A DNA stretch of 64,000 bases, from assembly GCF_018141165.1 (NCBI RefSeq), contig NZ_CP058557.1, positions 2,232,001 through 2,296,000 on the forward strand, in the 5' to 3' direction. Under the pieces are notes generated by a model. The model saw only the letters and a program-made list of their open reading frames with translations, was not told the origin of the DNA and made no database searches. Numbering within the stretch: position 1 is the stretch's first letter; every line of letters begins with the position of its first letter. Positions 52,838 through 61,032 of the stretch are shown in pieces. The position numbers and the translations under genes were made by a program. Source of the stretch: Alkaliphilus sp. B6464 (lineage in GTDB: Bacteria > Bacillota > Clostridia > Peptostreptococcales > Natronincolaceae).

Positions 52838-53227
52838 TTATTTGGTTAATTCATCAGAAATCTCGTCGTTACGCTTCTGCATATCTCTTATTTTATAAAG
52901 CTCTATTAACTTTTTTAACTCTTCTTGGCTTTCAGGAGATAAGTTCTCGATATCTTCAAATATTTCATTAGATTTTTTACATTTATCAGGTTCTTCTTCT
53001 ATTGATATTCGTACAGTAGGGTTCCTGTCATGAGTTCTTCCAAGAAGATAATCAATAGAAACATCAAAAAAGTCAGCAATAAATTTTAATGTTTCATAAT
53101 CTGGTTGTTTTCTCTCAGTTTCATATCCTGCAATAGTAGAACGAGTTTTATTAAGTTTCTGTGCTAGTTCTTCTTGCGTAAGATTCAAATCTTTTCTAAG
53201 TGATCGTAATCTTTCTGAAAAATTCAA
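52838..53227 (-). CDS. XRE-family transcriptional regulator
   Basis: The 129-aa product has an N-terminal XRE helix-turn-helix (about 5-60: LRSLRKDLNLTQEELAQKLN, STIAGYETERKQPDYETLKF, DYLLGRT) and a charged helical C-terminal tail for dimerisation. It lies at the head of the minus-strand defence genes and diverges from a broken HTH gene. Four copies of an AATGT(T/C)(T/C)C-like motif in the intergenic region are probable operators. It is likely the repressor of its own gene and perhaps of the defence block. Confidence 0.9.
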   Translation of the reverse strand: MNFSERLRSLRKDLNLTQEELAQKLNKTRSTIAGYETERKQPDYETLKFIADFFDVSIDYLLGRTHDRNPTVRISIEEEPDKCKKSNEIFEDIENLSPESQEELKKLIELYKIRDMQKRNDEISDELTK

Positions 53228-53259
53228 GGTACCACACCTCCCATTGCTATAATTTTACA

Positions 53260-53390
53260 TGATAATGTCTCTAAAATAAACATATTGAAAACAATGTCCC
53301 CAAAAGAAATAATTATAATAAAATTTGCTTGACAATGTTTCTAAATGGGACTATTATTTAGTTAATAAGAATGTTTCTAAATGGGACAAT
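53260..53390. promoter_or_regulatory. Divergent promoter region with repeated operator motifs
   Basis: A near-consensus promoter reads TTGACA (53329-53334), 17 bp, TATTAT (53352-53357) on the plus strand. The spacer is part of AATGTTTCTAAATGGGAC (53334-53351), which is repeated exactly at 53370-53387, 36 bp away. Weaker copies AATGTCTCTAAA (53264-53275) and AATGTCCCCAAA (53293-53304) lie towards the repressor gene. One copy therefore sits between -35 and -10 and one just downstream, as expected for a repressor operator. Confidence 0.75.
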
Positions 53391-53402
53391 AGGAGAAGAG
53401 TT

Positions 53403-53606
53403 ATGAGAGCAAATTAAAAAAAACAAAGAAAAATGCGTGGATTCACACATGCAGAATTATCAAAAAAGATTGATATAGCAAGGACATCTTATACTAATAT
53501 TGAAAATGGAAAAAAGAACCCTTCACTAGCTGTAGCTATAAGAATAAAAAACATTCTTAAATATAAAAATGATAATATTTTCAATAATGAAAATATAAGC
53601 AAGTAG
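53403..53606 (+). pseudogene. Small XRE-type HTH gene with an early in-frame stop
   Basis: ATG 53403 (GGAGAAGAG upstream) gives MRAN and then TAA. Reading on in the same frame gives KKQRKMRGFTHAELSKKIDI, ARTSYTNIENGKKNPSL and so on to 53606. This is a complete Cro/XRE helix-turn-helix except for the stop at codon 5, where relatives have a hydrophobic residue. A single base change (for example TTA to TAA) explains it. Reinitiation at ATG 53433 would give a shortened protein. It is divergent from the repressor gene. Confidence 0.7.
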
Positions 53607-53619
53607 TCTTGTAATTACC

Positions 53620-54185
53620 TTGATTTATATATGAAGAGCTTCTAAACTCTCATATTTAAATATATAAATTTTCAATTTTGAAGTAATCAATAGATCTTTG
53701 AAAAATTAATAAGGTAGTATTACAGGTACATTATTCTTGTGGCTGGAGGACAGAAAGCGAGCGGGTGGACGGTTAATTTTTTATTTCAATAACCCATTAC
53801 AACACCAAAATTAGCGGTGGTTATGCTAAATCGCCATGATCCACAAGAAGAAAATAATGATACTTCCATTTAGTCCTAGGAGATCCCTTGGAGAGTGGCC
53901 TGCATATTGTGGAGGAGTACTGTGATGTTTCTGTGAAAAGGGCATATGCAGTATTATGATATCTACTAACCATAGATAGCCTGTAGTACTAAATTTTATA
54001 AAGATAATAAATGAATTAGAGCTGGAATCTAGAGTATTTATTATCTTTATAGGAAGCACTTATTTTAACAAATAGGTAGGGCTAATAATTTGCAATAACA
54101 AATATCAGAAAAGTAAGATGTTTTAAGGAAGTTTTTTTACATATAAGTTACCATGTAATATGGTATAATATAATTAAGAGGTTAT
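53620..54185 (+). other. Unexplained non-coding stretch with decayed coding fragments
   Basis: There is no supported gene in about 570 bp. The segment ATCTTTGAAAAATTAATAAG (53692-53711) resembles the boxA block of the array spacers. CTTGTGG (about 53738-53744) pairs with CCACAAG (about 53842-53848) across about 100 nt. The plus strand near 53870-53930 decodes as a Cys/Trp-rich fragment (RRSLGEWPAYCGGVL then a stop), perhaps a gene remnant. AAAGATAATAAA (from about 54001) and TTTATTATCTTT (to about 54050) form a hairpin. Confidence 0.4.
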
Positions 54186-54204
54186 TCAAAGGAGTGTGTT
54201 GTAT

Positions 54205-54372
54205 TTGAAGGATATAGAGCAAATAATTAAAGAAGTCAATGGAACGATGGCCATGGAAGGGATGCCCTTAACTGAAGAAGATAAAGAAAGGCTTAAACTA
54301 TGTTTATCGAATAAAGTTAGTTTTGAAGAAATGAAAAAAAGAATTATTAAAAAGCATACTAGAAATATATAG
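54205..54372 (+). CDS. VbhA-like antitoxin of a Fic toxin
   Basis: The 55-aa helical protein has TMAMEG (about residues 14-19), which fits the inhibitory [ST]-x3-E-[GN] motif of class I Fic antitoxins. Its Glu blocks ATP gamma-phosphate binding in the partner Fic enzyme. The remaining MPLTEEDKERLKLCLSNKVS segment matches the VbhA-type antitoxin layout. TTG 54205 is used (AAAGGAG 10 nt upstream); TTG 54199 and GTG 54196 are in frame. The fic gene starts 10 nt after its stop. Confidence 0.78.
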   Translation: MKDIEQIIKEVNGTMAMEGMPLTEEDKERLKLCLSNKVSFEEMKKRIIKKHTRNI

Positions 54373-54382
54373 GTACAAGATT

Positions 54383-55114
54383 ATGAATGAAAACTATAGT
54401 TATAGCTATGAATGGGACAGTAAGTATTGTTATGCCAATTCATTTGTATTAAAAAATAAATTTAATATAACTAATAACGAGCAGCTGGAAATAGCCGAGA
54501 GGGAATATACGGCTTTATCTATAGCTGAAATAAAGCATACACCGGTTAAAGGGAATTTAGACTTGAAACACCTACAATCTATTCATAAGCAGATTTTTAA
54601 TGATATTTATGATTGGGCTGGAGAATTGAGAACAGTAAATATCTCAAAAGGCAATTCATTCTATAATCATATGTATATTTTAGAAGGTGCTGAAGAAATA
54701 TTTTCTAAATTAAAGCGTGAAAATTATTTAATTGGGATATCACAGCCTGATATTCATGATAAACTTGCTTATTATTTGGGTGAAATTAATGTATTGCATC
54801 CATTTAGGGAAGGAAACGGAAGAGCACAAAGGATTTTTATAGAATACTTAGCACAAGTCGCAGGGTATAGCATTGACTTCTCTAATATAACAGATATTGA
54901 AATGATAGAAGCAAGTGTAGAAGCTTTTAATTGCAATTATAATAAGATGACTGAAATATTTAAAAAGGCTACGAAAACGAATTCTAGGGAAGAACAGGTT
55001 AATTTTATTAACAGTATTGCGCTTAAGAATAGTTCCATAGTGAAAACATATGAAAAGTTATATGGAGAAATAGAAGATGTATTACTGGAAGATGATTGGG
55101 ACCTAGAAAGATGA
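54383..55114 (+). CDS. Fic family AMP-transferase toxin
   Basis: The 243-aa Fic-fold protein has the intact catalytic motif HPFREGNGRAQRIF (about residues 138-151), giving the His base and the anion-binding GNGR. The flap region (ELRTVNISKGNSFY, about 84-97) is also present. It AMPylates (or otherwise nucleotidylates) a target protein; relatives in conjugative elements modify topoisomerases. The partner antitoxin is encoded just upstream. The terminator after it is the insertion site of a group IIC intron. Confidence 0.9.
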   Translation: MNENYSYSYEWDSKYCYANSFVLKNKFNITNNEQLEIAEREYTALSIAEIKHTPVKGNLDLKHLQSIHKQIFNDIYDWAGELRTVNISKGNSFYNHMYILEGAEEIFSKLKRENYLIGISQPDIHDKLAYYLGEINVLHPFREGNGRAQRIFIEYLAQVAGYSIDFSNITDIEMIEASVEAFNCNYNKMTEIFKKATKTNSREEQVNFINSIALKNSSIVKTYEKLYGEIEDVLLEDDWDLER

Positions 55115-55132
55115 GATTAATATGTTAAATAC

Positions 55133-55160
55133 AGAGGCTAAAATTTAGCTTCTTTTTTTA
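55133..55160 (+). terminator. Terminator of the fic operon, target of the intron
   Basis: AGAGGCTAAA (55133-55142) pairs with TTTAGCTTCT (55144-55153), with a minimal loop, followed by a T-run. The intron 5' end (GTGCG) starts 5 nt after the T-run. Confidence 0.75.
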
Positions 55161-55164
55161 TGCT

Positions 55165-57085
55165 GTGCGTCCAGCAAAGCTGGATCACACTTGCTGGTGA
55201 AAGTCCAGTACGGGTAATTGCCAAGGAGCCCGTTAGCTAATCCCAGTGCTCCGCAGTAATGTGGGGTGCCAAGCGGGAGGATAAAGTACCTGTTTAATAA
55301 CAGGGCAAGCAAAAGTGCAGGTTGTAACATAAAGTGAATTCTGCCGCATCGTCAAAAAAGGTCTCTGTGGTACAGAGGTAAAAAGGGAAGTCGAGCCTTG
55401 GGCATATGGGCGAAGACCATGGAAGATGGGTAGAACTTGGAGAGCACCATCGAAGAATCCCTCGGTGTAAAGGAAACGACATGTACTGAAAGTGTGGTTC
55501 GGAACTGGAGAGACCCTACTTTGCACAGTGAAAACTGTAAAGAAGCTACATATAAGCCGATGAGGTGAAGTTGAATGCTTGTAAAGAGGGAGTCGGAGGA
55601 GTTCATAGTACCAAAGATTTTACAGACAACAAAACTGTAAATAGGAAAGGAACTCTACTTTATTCAAGCTATCCAAAGGAGGTAAGAGCGAGTGAATGCC
55701 ATTAAGGCTAACAACACCAAAGAAAAAGTTCGAAAACTTCAAAGGAAGCTATACCTTGCAGCCAAATTAAACAGCAAGCGAAGATTCCATGCCTTATACG
55801 ATAAAGTATATGGAGAAGATATACTTATGGAGGCATGGAAAAGAGTAAAATCTAATGGTGGAATAGGTGGAATTGACCAAATTACAATAGCAGATGTAGA
55901 AAAATATGGAGTAGATAAATTTCTGATAGAAATACAAACAGAATTAAAACAAGGGAAATACCATCCTAAACCTGTGAAAAGAACCTATATCCCGAAGGGT
56001 AAAGACCAAAGGAGACCTCTAGGGATACCAGTGATTAGAGATAGGGTTATACAAATGGCGGTTAAAATAGCTATTGAACCTGTATTTGAGGCTGATTTTA
56101 AAGACTGTTCCTACGGCTTTAGACCTAAGAGGAATGCTCACCAAGCCTTAGATAGAATACGAAAAGATACAGCAAACAAGGGATGGTGGGTAGTATATGC
56201 TGATATTAAAGGATATTTTGATAACATTAATCATGAAAAGTTAATGTTATTGGTAAAACAGAGAATATCAGATAGAAGAATTCTTAAAATGATTTGGAAA
56301 TGGTTAAGGGCTGGAGTCATGGAAAAGGGAGAGATATATAACAGTACAATTGGAAGCCCGCAGGGCGGAGTAATTTCTCCATTATTGTCAAATATCTACC
56401 TTCATTATCTGGATACAAAATGGGAAAAACACTGTAGCCACCTTGGAAAACTCATAAGATATTGTGATGATTTTGTAATAATCAGTAGAACAAAGAAAGA
56501 AGCAGAACATGCCTTAAAAGCCGTGAAATATATTATGGGAAAGCTGGAATTAGGACTGCATCCTGAGAAAACGAAGCTAGTCAATATGTGGGATGGAAAA
56601 GATGGGTTTGATTTTCTTGGATTTCACCATCGGAGGAAAACTACAGAAACCTCTAAAGGACAGAGATTTCAAGAAACTCACCAGTTTCCATCACAAAAAG
56701 CTATGCAGAAGATGAGGGACAATATCAAAGGTGTATTTGCCAGCAGGTCAACGTTGTTGCTGGAGGTACAAGATATGATTAGAATCTTAAATCCTAAAAT
56801 AATTGGTATGAGAAACTATTACGGATTGAAGAATGCAGGGAAACAGCTGAATAAAATGGATTGGTATATCATAAAGAAATTTACTTTATGGTATAACTAC
56901 AAAACCCAAAATAATAGGAGATATGCTGGAATCTCAAAGGTTCGACAGACTATTTATAAAAATGGGCTCAGAAAACTTGCTGGTTGATGAATGCTGAAGG
57001 AAGAAGAATATCGGAAAGCCGTGTGCGGGAAAATCGCATGCACGGTTTGATGAGGGGGGAATGATATTTCATTCCCCTACTCTAC
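55165..57085 (+). mobile_element. Group IIC intron inserted behind a terminator
   Basis: The 5' end is GTGCGTCCAGC (55165), followed by a structured ~520-nt region containing the usual conserved pairings. The maturase gene lies at 55692-56987. Domain V is at 57014-57052 (GCCGTGTGCGGGAAAATCGC and CACGGTTTGA). A domain VI hairpin (GGGGGAATG with CATTCCCCT) ends near 57085. A short class C maturase without endonuclease domain and insertion directly after a Rho-independent terminator are the hallmarks of group IIC. The several minus-strand frames in 55.15-55.61 kb are only shadows of the ribozyme. Confidence 0.88.
55692..56987 (+). CDS. ltrA: Group IIC intron reverse transcriptase/maturase (no endonuclease domain)
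   Basis: The 431-aa product has the RT blocks RPLGIPVIRDRVIQMAV, CSYGFRPKRNAHQALD, GSPQGGVISPLLSN. The catalytic motif reads Y-C-D-D (from residue 257) instead of the usual Y-A-D-D, a variant also seen in active group II RTs. A maturase X domain follows (NPKIIGMRNYYGLKNAGKQL). There is no HNH at the C-terminus, as in class C proteins. The GTG start follows AAAGGAGG by 8 nt. Confidence 0.92.
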   Translation: MNAIKANNTKEKVRKLQRKLYLAAKLNSKRRFHALYDKVYGEDILMEAWKRVKSNGGIGGIDQITIADVEKYGVDKFLIEIQTELKQGKYHPKPVKRTYIPKGKDQRRPLGIPVIRDRVIQMAVKIAIEPVFEADFKDCSYGFRPKRNAHQALDRIRKDTANKGWWVVYADIKGYFDNINHEKLMLLVKQRISDRRILKMIWKWLRAGVMEKGEIYNSTIGSPQGGVISPLLSNIYLHYLDTKWEKHCSHLGKLIRYCDDFVIISRTKKEAEHALKAVKYIMGKLELGLHPEKTKLVNMWDGKDGFDFLGFHHRRKTTETSKGQRFQETHQFPSQKAMQKMRDNIKGVFASRSTLLLEVQDMIRILNPKIIGMRNYYGLKNAGKQLNKMDWYIIKKFTLWYNYKTQNNRRYAGISKVRQTIYKNGLRKLAG

Positions 57086-57131
57086 TTTCTTTAGCGAACA
57101 TGAAATTTAGGCGACACAAGGGAGGTGCAAA

Positions 57132-57764
57132 ATGGCAGAAACAGAATTAACGAAACAAATTAAACGGTGCATATCTTGGTATAGACCAGCACTTAATAGT
57201 AATTTAAGAACTATTAGATATGCTGAGGAAGTAGATGTTGGCACTGGATATGTCGATGTAATTAGATTTGAGGATTATGTTGAAGAAAATAAAAGTTTCT
57301 GTTCTAAAGAATTAGAAGGGCTTTCATGTAAAATACAAGGGGAAAAGTTCCCTTGTAAAAAGTGCATAGGATGTGTTTATAAAAAGAATCGGTATATGCT
57401 AGGAATATTAACAACTTGCTTTGAGATCAAAATTTCTAAATCAGATTTCAAATCTAAAAATGGTCATAACTTTGTAGGAAATCATAATTATTATGTGGTA
57501 CCTACAGAATTATACCCTAAAATAATAGATTTAGTTCCTGATGATATAGGTGTAATCACTTATAATAAGAACGGTAATTTTAGAAAGAAAAAAGAATGTA
57601 TTTTTAAAGACGTATCGGCAGAAGATCTTAATCGATTTTTATTTAATGCACTCAAAAAATGGGTTGATAAAGAAAAAACAGGTCTATTGGTTAAGCTTCA
57701 ACACAAGATAAATATGCAATATGGAGTGATTAGATGGATGCAAGGAGTAGAAAAGAATTGTTAG
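57132..57764 (+). CDS. Putative PD-(D/E)xK-like nuclease with Cys cluster
   Basis: The 210-aa product has a possible nuclease core: GTGYVDVIRFEDY (Asp near residue 40), then CFEIKISKSDF with an E-x-K pair (about 95-105) and HNFVGNHNYYVVPTELYPKI, like MmcB-type DNA repair nucleases. Four Cys between about 55 and 80 (CSKEL, CKIQ, CKKCIGC) form a likely zinc-binding insert. The family is not certain. GGGAGG precedes ATG 57132. It overlaps the next gene by 31 bp. Confidence 0.55.
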   Translation: MAETELTKQIKRCISWYRPALNSNLRTIRYAEEVDVGTGYVDVIRFEDYVEENKSFCSKELEGLSCKIQGEKFPCKKCIGCVYKKNRYMLGILTTCFEIKISKSDFKSKNGHNFVGNHNYYVVPTELYPKIIDLVPDDIGVITYNKNGNFRKKKECIFKDVSAEDLNRFLFNALKKWVDKEKTGLLVKLQHKINMQYGVIRWMQGVEKNC

Positions 57765-57964
57765 ATGCTTTGGCTATTAATTACTTATGTGAAAAAGAAA
57801 ATAACACAGTGTTTGAGAGGGAAAACAGCCAAGGATACTCATTAGCTTTAGGTAAATTTCAAGGTGCTTGTATGGCACTTAATTTAGATTTTGAGGAAAG
57901 TGAAAACGGCATTGTGATAGTTACGCAAGGAGCGAGAAAAGTTATCTCAGCAATAAAAAAATAG
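57734..57964 (+). CDS. Small unrecognised protein coupled to the nuclease-like gene
   Basis: The product is up to 76 aa. It starts within the preceding gene, either at ATG 57734 or at TTG 57758 with AAGGAG 10 nt upstream. Helical N-terminus, then a short beta segment (NGIVIVTQGARKVIS). No family is recognised. Confidence 0.55.
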   Translation: MDARSRKELLDALAINYLCEKENNTVFERENSQGYSLALGKFQGACMALNLDFEESENGIVIVTQGARKVISAIKK

Positions 57965-58163
57965 TTACATATTTCAAGATGACAATGCATAATTGTAGTT
58001 TTTTTATTTTATTAACTTTAAGGGCTCCAAAGGGTTATTGAAAAAGAAAATAAACTACATAAGACTTGATTCAAAGGTGAATTAGACAATCTTCAAGATT
58101 CATATAGTTAGTAAGAGTTTCAATTTAAGTAATATAACAATACTTTAAAAGGGGATGAGATAA

Positions 58164-58343
58164 ATGAAACAGGAGCAGGAGGTAAGGTTAAAGAACAACA
58201 ATAAAGGATTGGTTATAAAAGATAAAAATAAATATAAAAACATTGCTGAAATTACTCATACTTTTCACGGCAGCACTACAATAGAAGATGCAATTAAGGA
58301 TATGATTTTATCTAAATTAAGGGAAGATAAAATTATTAATTAG
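58164..58343 (+). CDS. Small protein upstream of the integrase (possible excision factor)
   Basis: The 59-aa basic protein has a predicted strand-helix layout (NKGLVIKDKNKYKNIAEITH, then TIEDAIKDMILSKLRED). AAAGGGGATGAG precedes ATG 58164. Its location directly before the serine recombinase is where recombination directionality factors or regulators are often found; no homology is claimed. Confidence 0.55.
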   Translation: MKQEQEVRLKNNNKGLVIKDKNKYKNIAEITHTFHGSTTIEDAIKDMILSKLREDKIIN

Positions 58344-58404
58344 TATCTAATAGTTTGTGAATTCTACTACTGTATATTATTGATTGTAATTTGGGGGAGT
58401 GAGA

Positions 58405-59994
58405 ATGAAAGTATATGGGTATTCCAGAATATCTAGGGATGAAGATAAGGAAAATTACGATGCCATTATTACACAGAATAAAATAATCAATGAATACTCA
58501 GTTAATGAAATTGGACTTAGGCCTATAAAGATATTTGAGGATGATAATATATCGGGATACACATTTAATCGGCCAGGACTAAATGAGTTAAAGGCTTTAA
58601 TTGAAGCTGGACAAGTAGATATATTAATAATGAAGGATTTATCTAGACTTGGAAGGCATAATGCTAAAACATTATTATTTTTAGAATATCTGGAAGAGTA
58701 CGATGTTAGACTCATACTAATAAATGATAATTATGATAGCTCTACAGACGATGACGATATCATAGGTATAAAAACATGGTATAACGAAAGGTATATAAAG
58801 GATATATCTCGGAAGATAAAATCTAATTTAAAAATGAAGCAAAAAACAGATGGTTTAATAACAAAGGTCTATTTTGGCTATGAGAGAGATCCTGACAATA
58901 AACATGGGCTTATAATTGATGAAGAAGCAGCAAGTATAGTAAAAAAAATATTTCAATTATATATTGTTGGTAATGGTGGAAGAATTATTGCTAATATATT
59001 ACAAGATGAAGGAATACCTACACCGTCTAGGTATCAATATAATAAAACTGGAAAAATGATCTCTGGTAGCATTGCTGATACATGGACGGGTACTCATGTA
59101 ATGAGGATAATAAAAAATGATGTATATATAGGGATTCTTCGTTGCGGGAAGACGGAACGAAAGAAAATCAATGGTAAAACAGAACGTTTAAAAGAAGAAT
59201 TACATATAGTTCATAAAGAACACCATGATCCAATAATATCAAAGAAGGATTTTTTATTAGCACAGAAAATATTGAATAATAGGTTAGATAATAGCGTAAG
59301 AGGCACTAGTAAGGGCATCAACTTATTTATAGGTTTTTTAAAATGTGGAGACTGTGGTGGTGGATTTATGAAAGTAAACAAGAAGAAAAGTCCACCTAGT
59401 TATATATGTACCAATAATCATCTTCATGGAGCTAGCTTCTGTAGTAGTCATAAGATCCATGAAGAGCAGCTGAAGATTATAATCCTGGATAAATTAAAAT
59501 TAATGAAGAGTTATATTGAAAATACTACAGATGAATTAGATAAGGAAATAAATAGTATGGTCCATCTAAAAGTAAATCATGAGCAATCTATTAAGCAGTA
59601 TAACATGAAAATCAAAGATAAAAAGGAAGAGATTAAGAACTATTCTAAGCAATTGGCCAAAGGAATTATATCAGAAGAGATCGCTGCTGAGGTAATTAAA
59701 GAAGCTAATAGAGAATTGATGAGATTAGAATCTCAGCTAAATGAGATGATTAAAATAAAAGAAGATAGTTCTAATATGAAGGAAAAAGTATTTAAGTCTT
59801 TAGACATTATAAATGATATAATAGAAAGTGGAGATATAACAAGGCGTAATCTTGAAAAACTCATCAGAAAAATTACGATTAAACAGTTAAACAAGTCAAG
59901 TCCAGGAGTAAAACCTCTCTTAAACATTGATATAGAATGGGATGTATTCATAAGTTCTATATACGATGACCTAAACATACAAAACCACCAATGA
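58405..59994 (+). CDS. Large serine recombinase (element integrase)
   Basis: The 529-aa product has a resolvase catalytic domain at residues 1-150, with the nucleophile Ser 10 in GYSRISRDED and the Arg-containing IMKDLSRLGRHNAKTL. A recombinase domain follows (about 160-280). A zinc ribbon (CGDCGGGF with CTNNHLHGASFC, about 310-345) and a coiled-coil C-terminal region complete the layout of TnpX/TndX-like integrases. It catalyses site-specific integration at sodC and excision. ATG 58405 is preferred (GGGGGAG 5-6 nt upstream). Its stop codon lies inside the right terminal repeat of the element. Confidence 0.95.
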   Translation: MKVYGYSRISRDEDKENYDAIITQNKIINEYSVNEIGLRPIKIFEDDNISGYTFNRPGLNELKALIEAGQVDILIMKDLSRLGRHNAKTLLFLEYLEEYDVRLILINDNYDSSTDDDDIIGIKTWYNERYIKDISRKIKSNLKMKQKTDGLITKVYFGYERDPDNKHGLIIDEEAASIVKKIFQLYIVGNGGRIIANILQDEGIPTPSRYQYNKTGKMISGSIADTWTGTHVMRIIKNDVYIGILRCGKTERKKINGKTERLKEELHIVHKEHHDPIISKKDFLLAQKILNNRLDNSVRGTSKGINLFIGFLKCGDCGGGFMKVNKKKSPPSYICTNNHLHGASFCSSHKIHEEQLKIIILDKLKLMKSYIENTTDELDKEINSMVHLKVNHEQSIKQYNMKIKDKKEEIKNYSKQLAKGIISEEIAAEVIKEANRELMRLESQLNEMIKIKEDSSNMKEKVFKSLDIINDIIESGDITRRNLEKLIRKITIKQLNKSSPGVKPLLNIDIEWDVFISSIYDDLNIQNHQ

Positions 59995-60012
59995 GTATAC
60001 ACTACCATGAGG
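59985..60012 (+). other. attR: right junction of the integrated element
   Basis: The right terminal repeat CCACCAATGAGTATACACTA (59985-60004) is followed by CCATGAGG (60005-60012), the sequence shared with attL. sodC coding DNA begins at CCATGAGG. Joining right end, core and left end gives an attP that is nearly a complete palindrome around CCATGAGG. Confidence 0.88.
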
Positions 60013-60369
60013 CTGATTAGTCGGATTCCAATGTCCTCCTGCTGCTTGGAAAGGATCTGTAGGATCACCTACCTCACAAGTGCCATTTTGGTGTATATGA
60101 AATCCATGGGGGCCAATAGGATTACCATTACCAATAGCTGGTCTATAAGGTGGAAGACCAGAAACCTCAACATATACGTTTGTTCCTCCAGCAGCGCTTA
60201 TAAAGTATACAGTCCCTCTGATGTTTGGGGCAAGAGGGCCTCCTTGTATAGTAGCAATGGCTATGTTTCTGCATCCACTTCCTGGATAATATTCATTTGC
60301 AGGATTAACGTCGTATGACCAGTAGTATACTGGTTGATTGCTATTTGTATATTGATGATAATAATTCAT
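60005..60369 (-). pseudogene. sodC: sodC 5' half, cut by the element
   Basis: On the minus strand, this encodes the N-terminal ~120 residues of Cu/Zn superoxide dismutase. It contains the copper ligands GPHGFHIHQNGTCEVGDP, the zinc/loop segment AAGGHWNPTNQPHG and an N-terminal part without signal peptide. The frame then runs into element DNA and ends at 59971 (SVYSLVVLYV is foreign). Start ATG 60369 has AAGGAG 9 nt upstream. Joined at PHG to the 3' half at 16803-17006, it restores an SOD of typical length ending CGVIRWY. Confidence 0.93.
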
Positions 60370-60606
60370 TACTATCAACTCCTTAATTAATATCTAATTC
60401 TATACATATACATATTAAATAATTGACTTTACTTAAGAATATTTAAGAAAGTAAACATACCATCTTCTAATTTCATAATATGTAAGTATACATATAAAGG
60501 TTAGCTTTTTTAAAATAATAAAGATTTAGTATGAAGGATTTTAAAATTATTTATAGAAAATATATTATCTAGTAATTTAACATAAAATTATACGAAGGGT
60601 GATTAA

Positions 60607-61032
60607 ATGCTACTAAGTTCTATCAAGACAGGCATTAGAAAAGGAATAGAAACTACATGGTTGTTAGCTAAAACTATAGTTCCTGTATATATTTTTGTAA
60701 CAATATTAAATAATACACCAATAATAGATTGGATTACTACTTTATTTGAACCTTTAATGGGAGTTTTTAATTTGCCTGGAGAGGCCGCTATTGTACTGGT
60801 GGTTGGTAATGTACTTAACCTATATGCTGCAATCGGCGCAATTAAAGCTATTGAGTTGACTGCTATGCAAGTTACAATTTTGGCAATAATGCTTTCTTTT
60901 TCCCATTCTTTATTAGTAGAAACTGCGGTTACAAGAAAACTAGGATTTAAAGTTTCTCATGCTCTGATAATTAGAATGGGCTTGGCCATTATTTCCGGTA
61001 TAATTGTAGGAAGGATGGGTGTATTTCTGTGA
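60607..61032 (+). CDS. Nucleoside recognition (Gate) domain membrane protein, first of a pair
   Basis: The 141-aa product has about four membrane helices and the Gate/nucleoside-recognition fold (PGEAAIVLVVGNVLNLYAAI, SFSHSLLVETAVTRKLG). It resembles SpmA/SpmB and FeoB-Gate-like half-size proteins that act in pairs. GAAGGGTG precedes ATG 60607. The stop overlaps the start of the next gene (GTGA), so the two halves are translated together. Confidence 0.8.
   Translation: MLLSSIKTGIRKGIETTWLLAKTIVPVYIFVTILNNTPIIDWITTLFEPLMGVFNLPGEAAIVLVVGNVLNLYAAIGAIKAIELTAMQVTILAIMLSFSHSLLVETAVTRKLGFKVSHALIIRMGLAIISGIIVGRMGVFL

Larger units (their letters stand above)
17007..60012 (+). mobile_element. Integrated plasmid-like conjugative/mobilizable element (~43 kb) in sodC
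   Basis: The boundaries come from the interrupted sodC gene, the duplicated CCATGAGG and the inverted terminal repeats. The content fits a self-replicating element that integrates with a large serine recombinase. It has partition (ParA/ParB), replication (initiator with iterons, SSB, Toprim primase), transfer (MobC, relaxase, VirB4, C39-family peptidase, antirestriction) and cargo (Avs-like, SIR2-HerA, NERD, FRG, Fic). No VirD4 coupling protein, VirB6 or VirB8 homologue was recognised, so self-transfer is uncertain. It could be mobilised in trans or be decaying. Confidence 0.9.

Noticed and set aside
53826-54059. A 77-codon minus-strand frame
   Set aside because: No ribosome-binding site and the plus strand has an equally convincing decayed coding fragment; neither supported as a gene.
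55145-55606. Four overlapping minus-strand frames
   Set aside because: They fall in the ribozyme part of the group IIC intron, which is structured RNA, not coding.
59971-60006. C-terminal extension SVYSLVVLYV of the sodC 5' half
   Set aside because: It is read from element terminal-repeat DNA after the junction and is not part of the enzyme.
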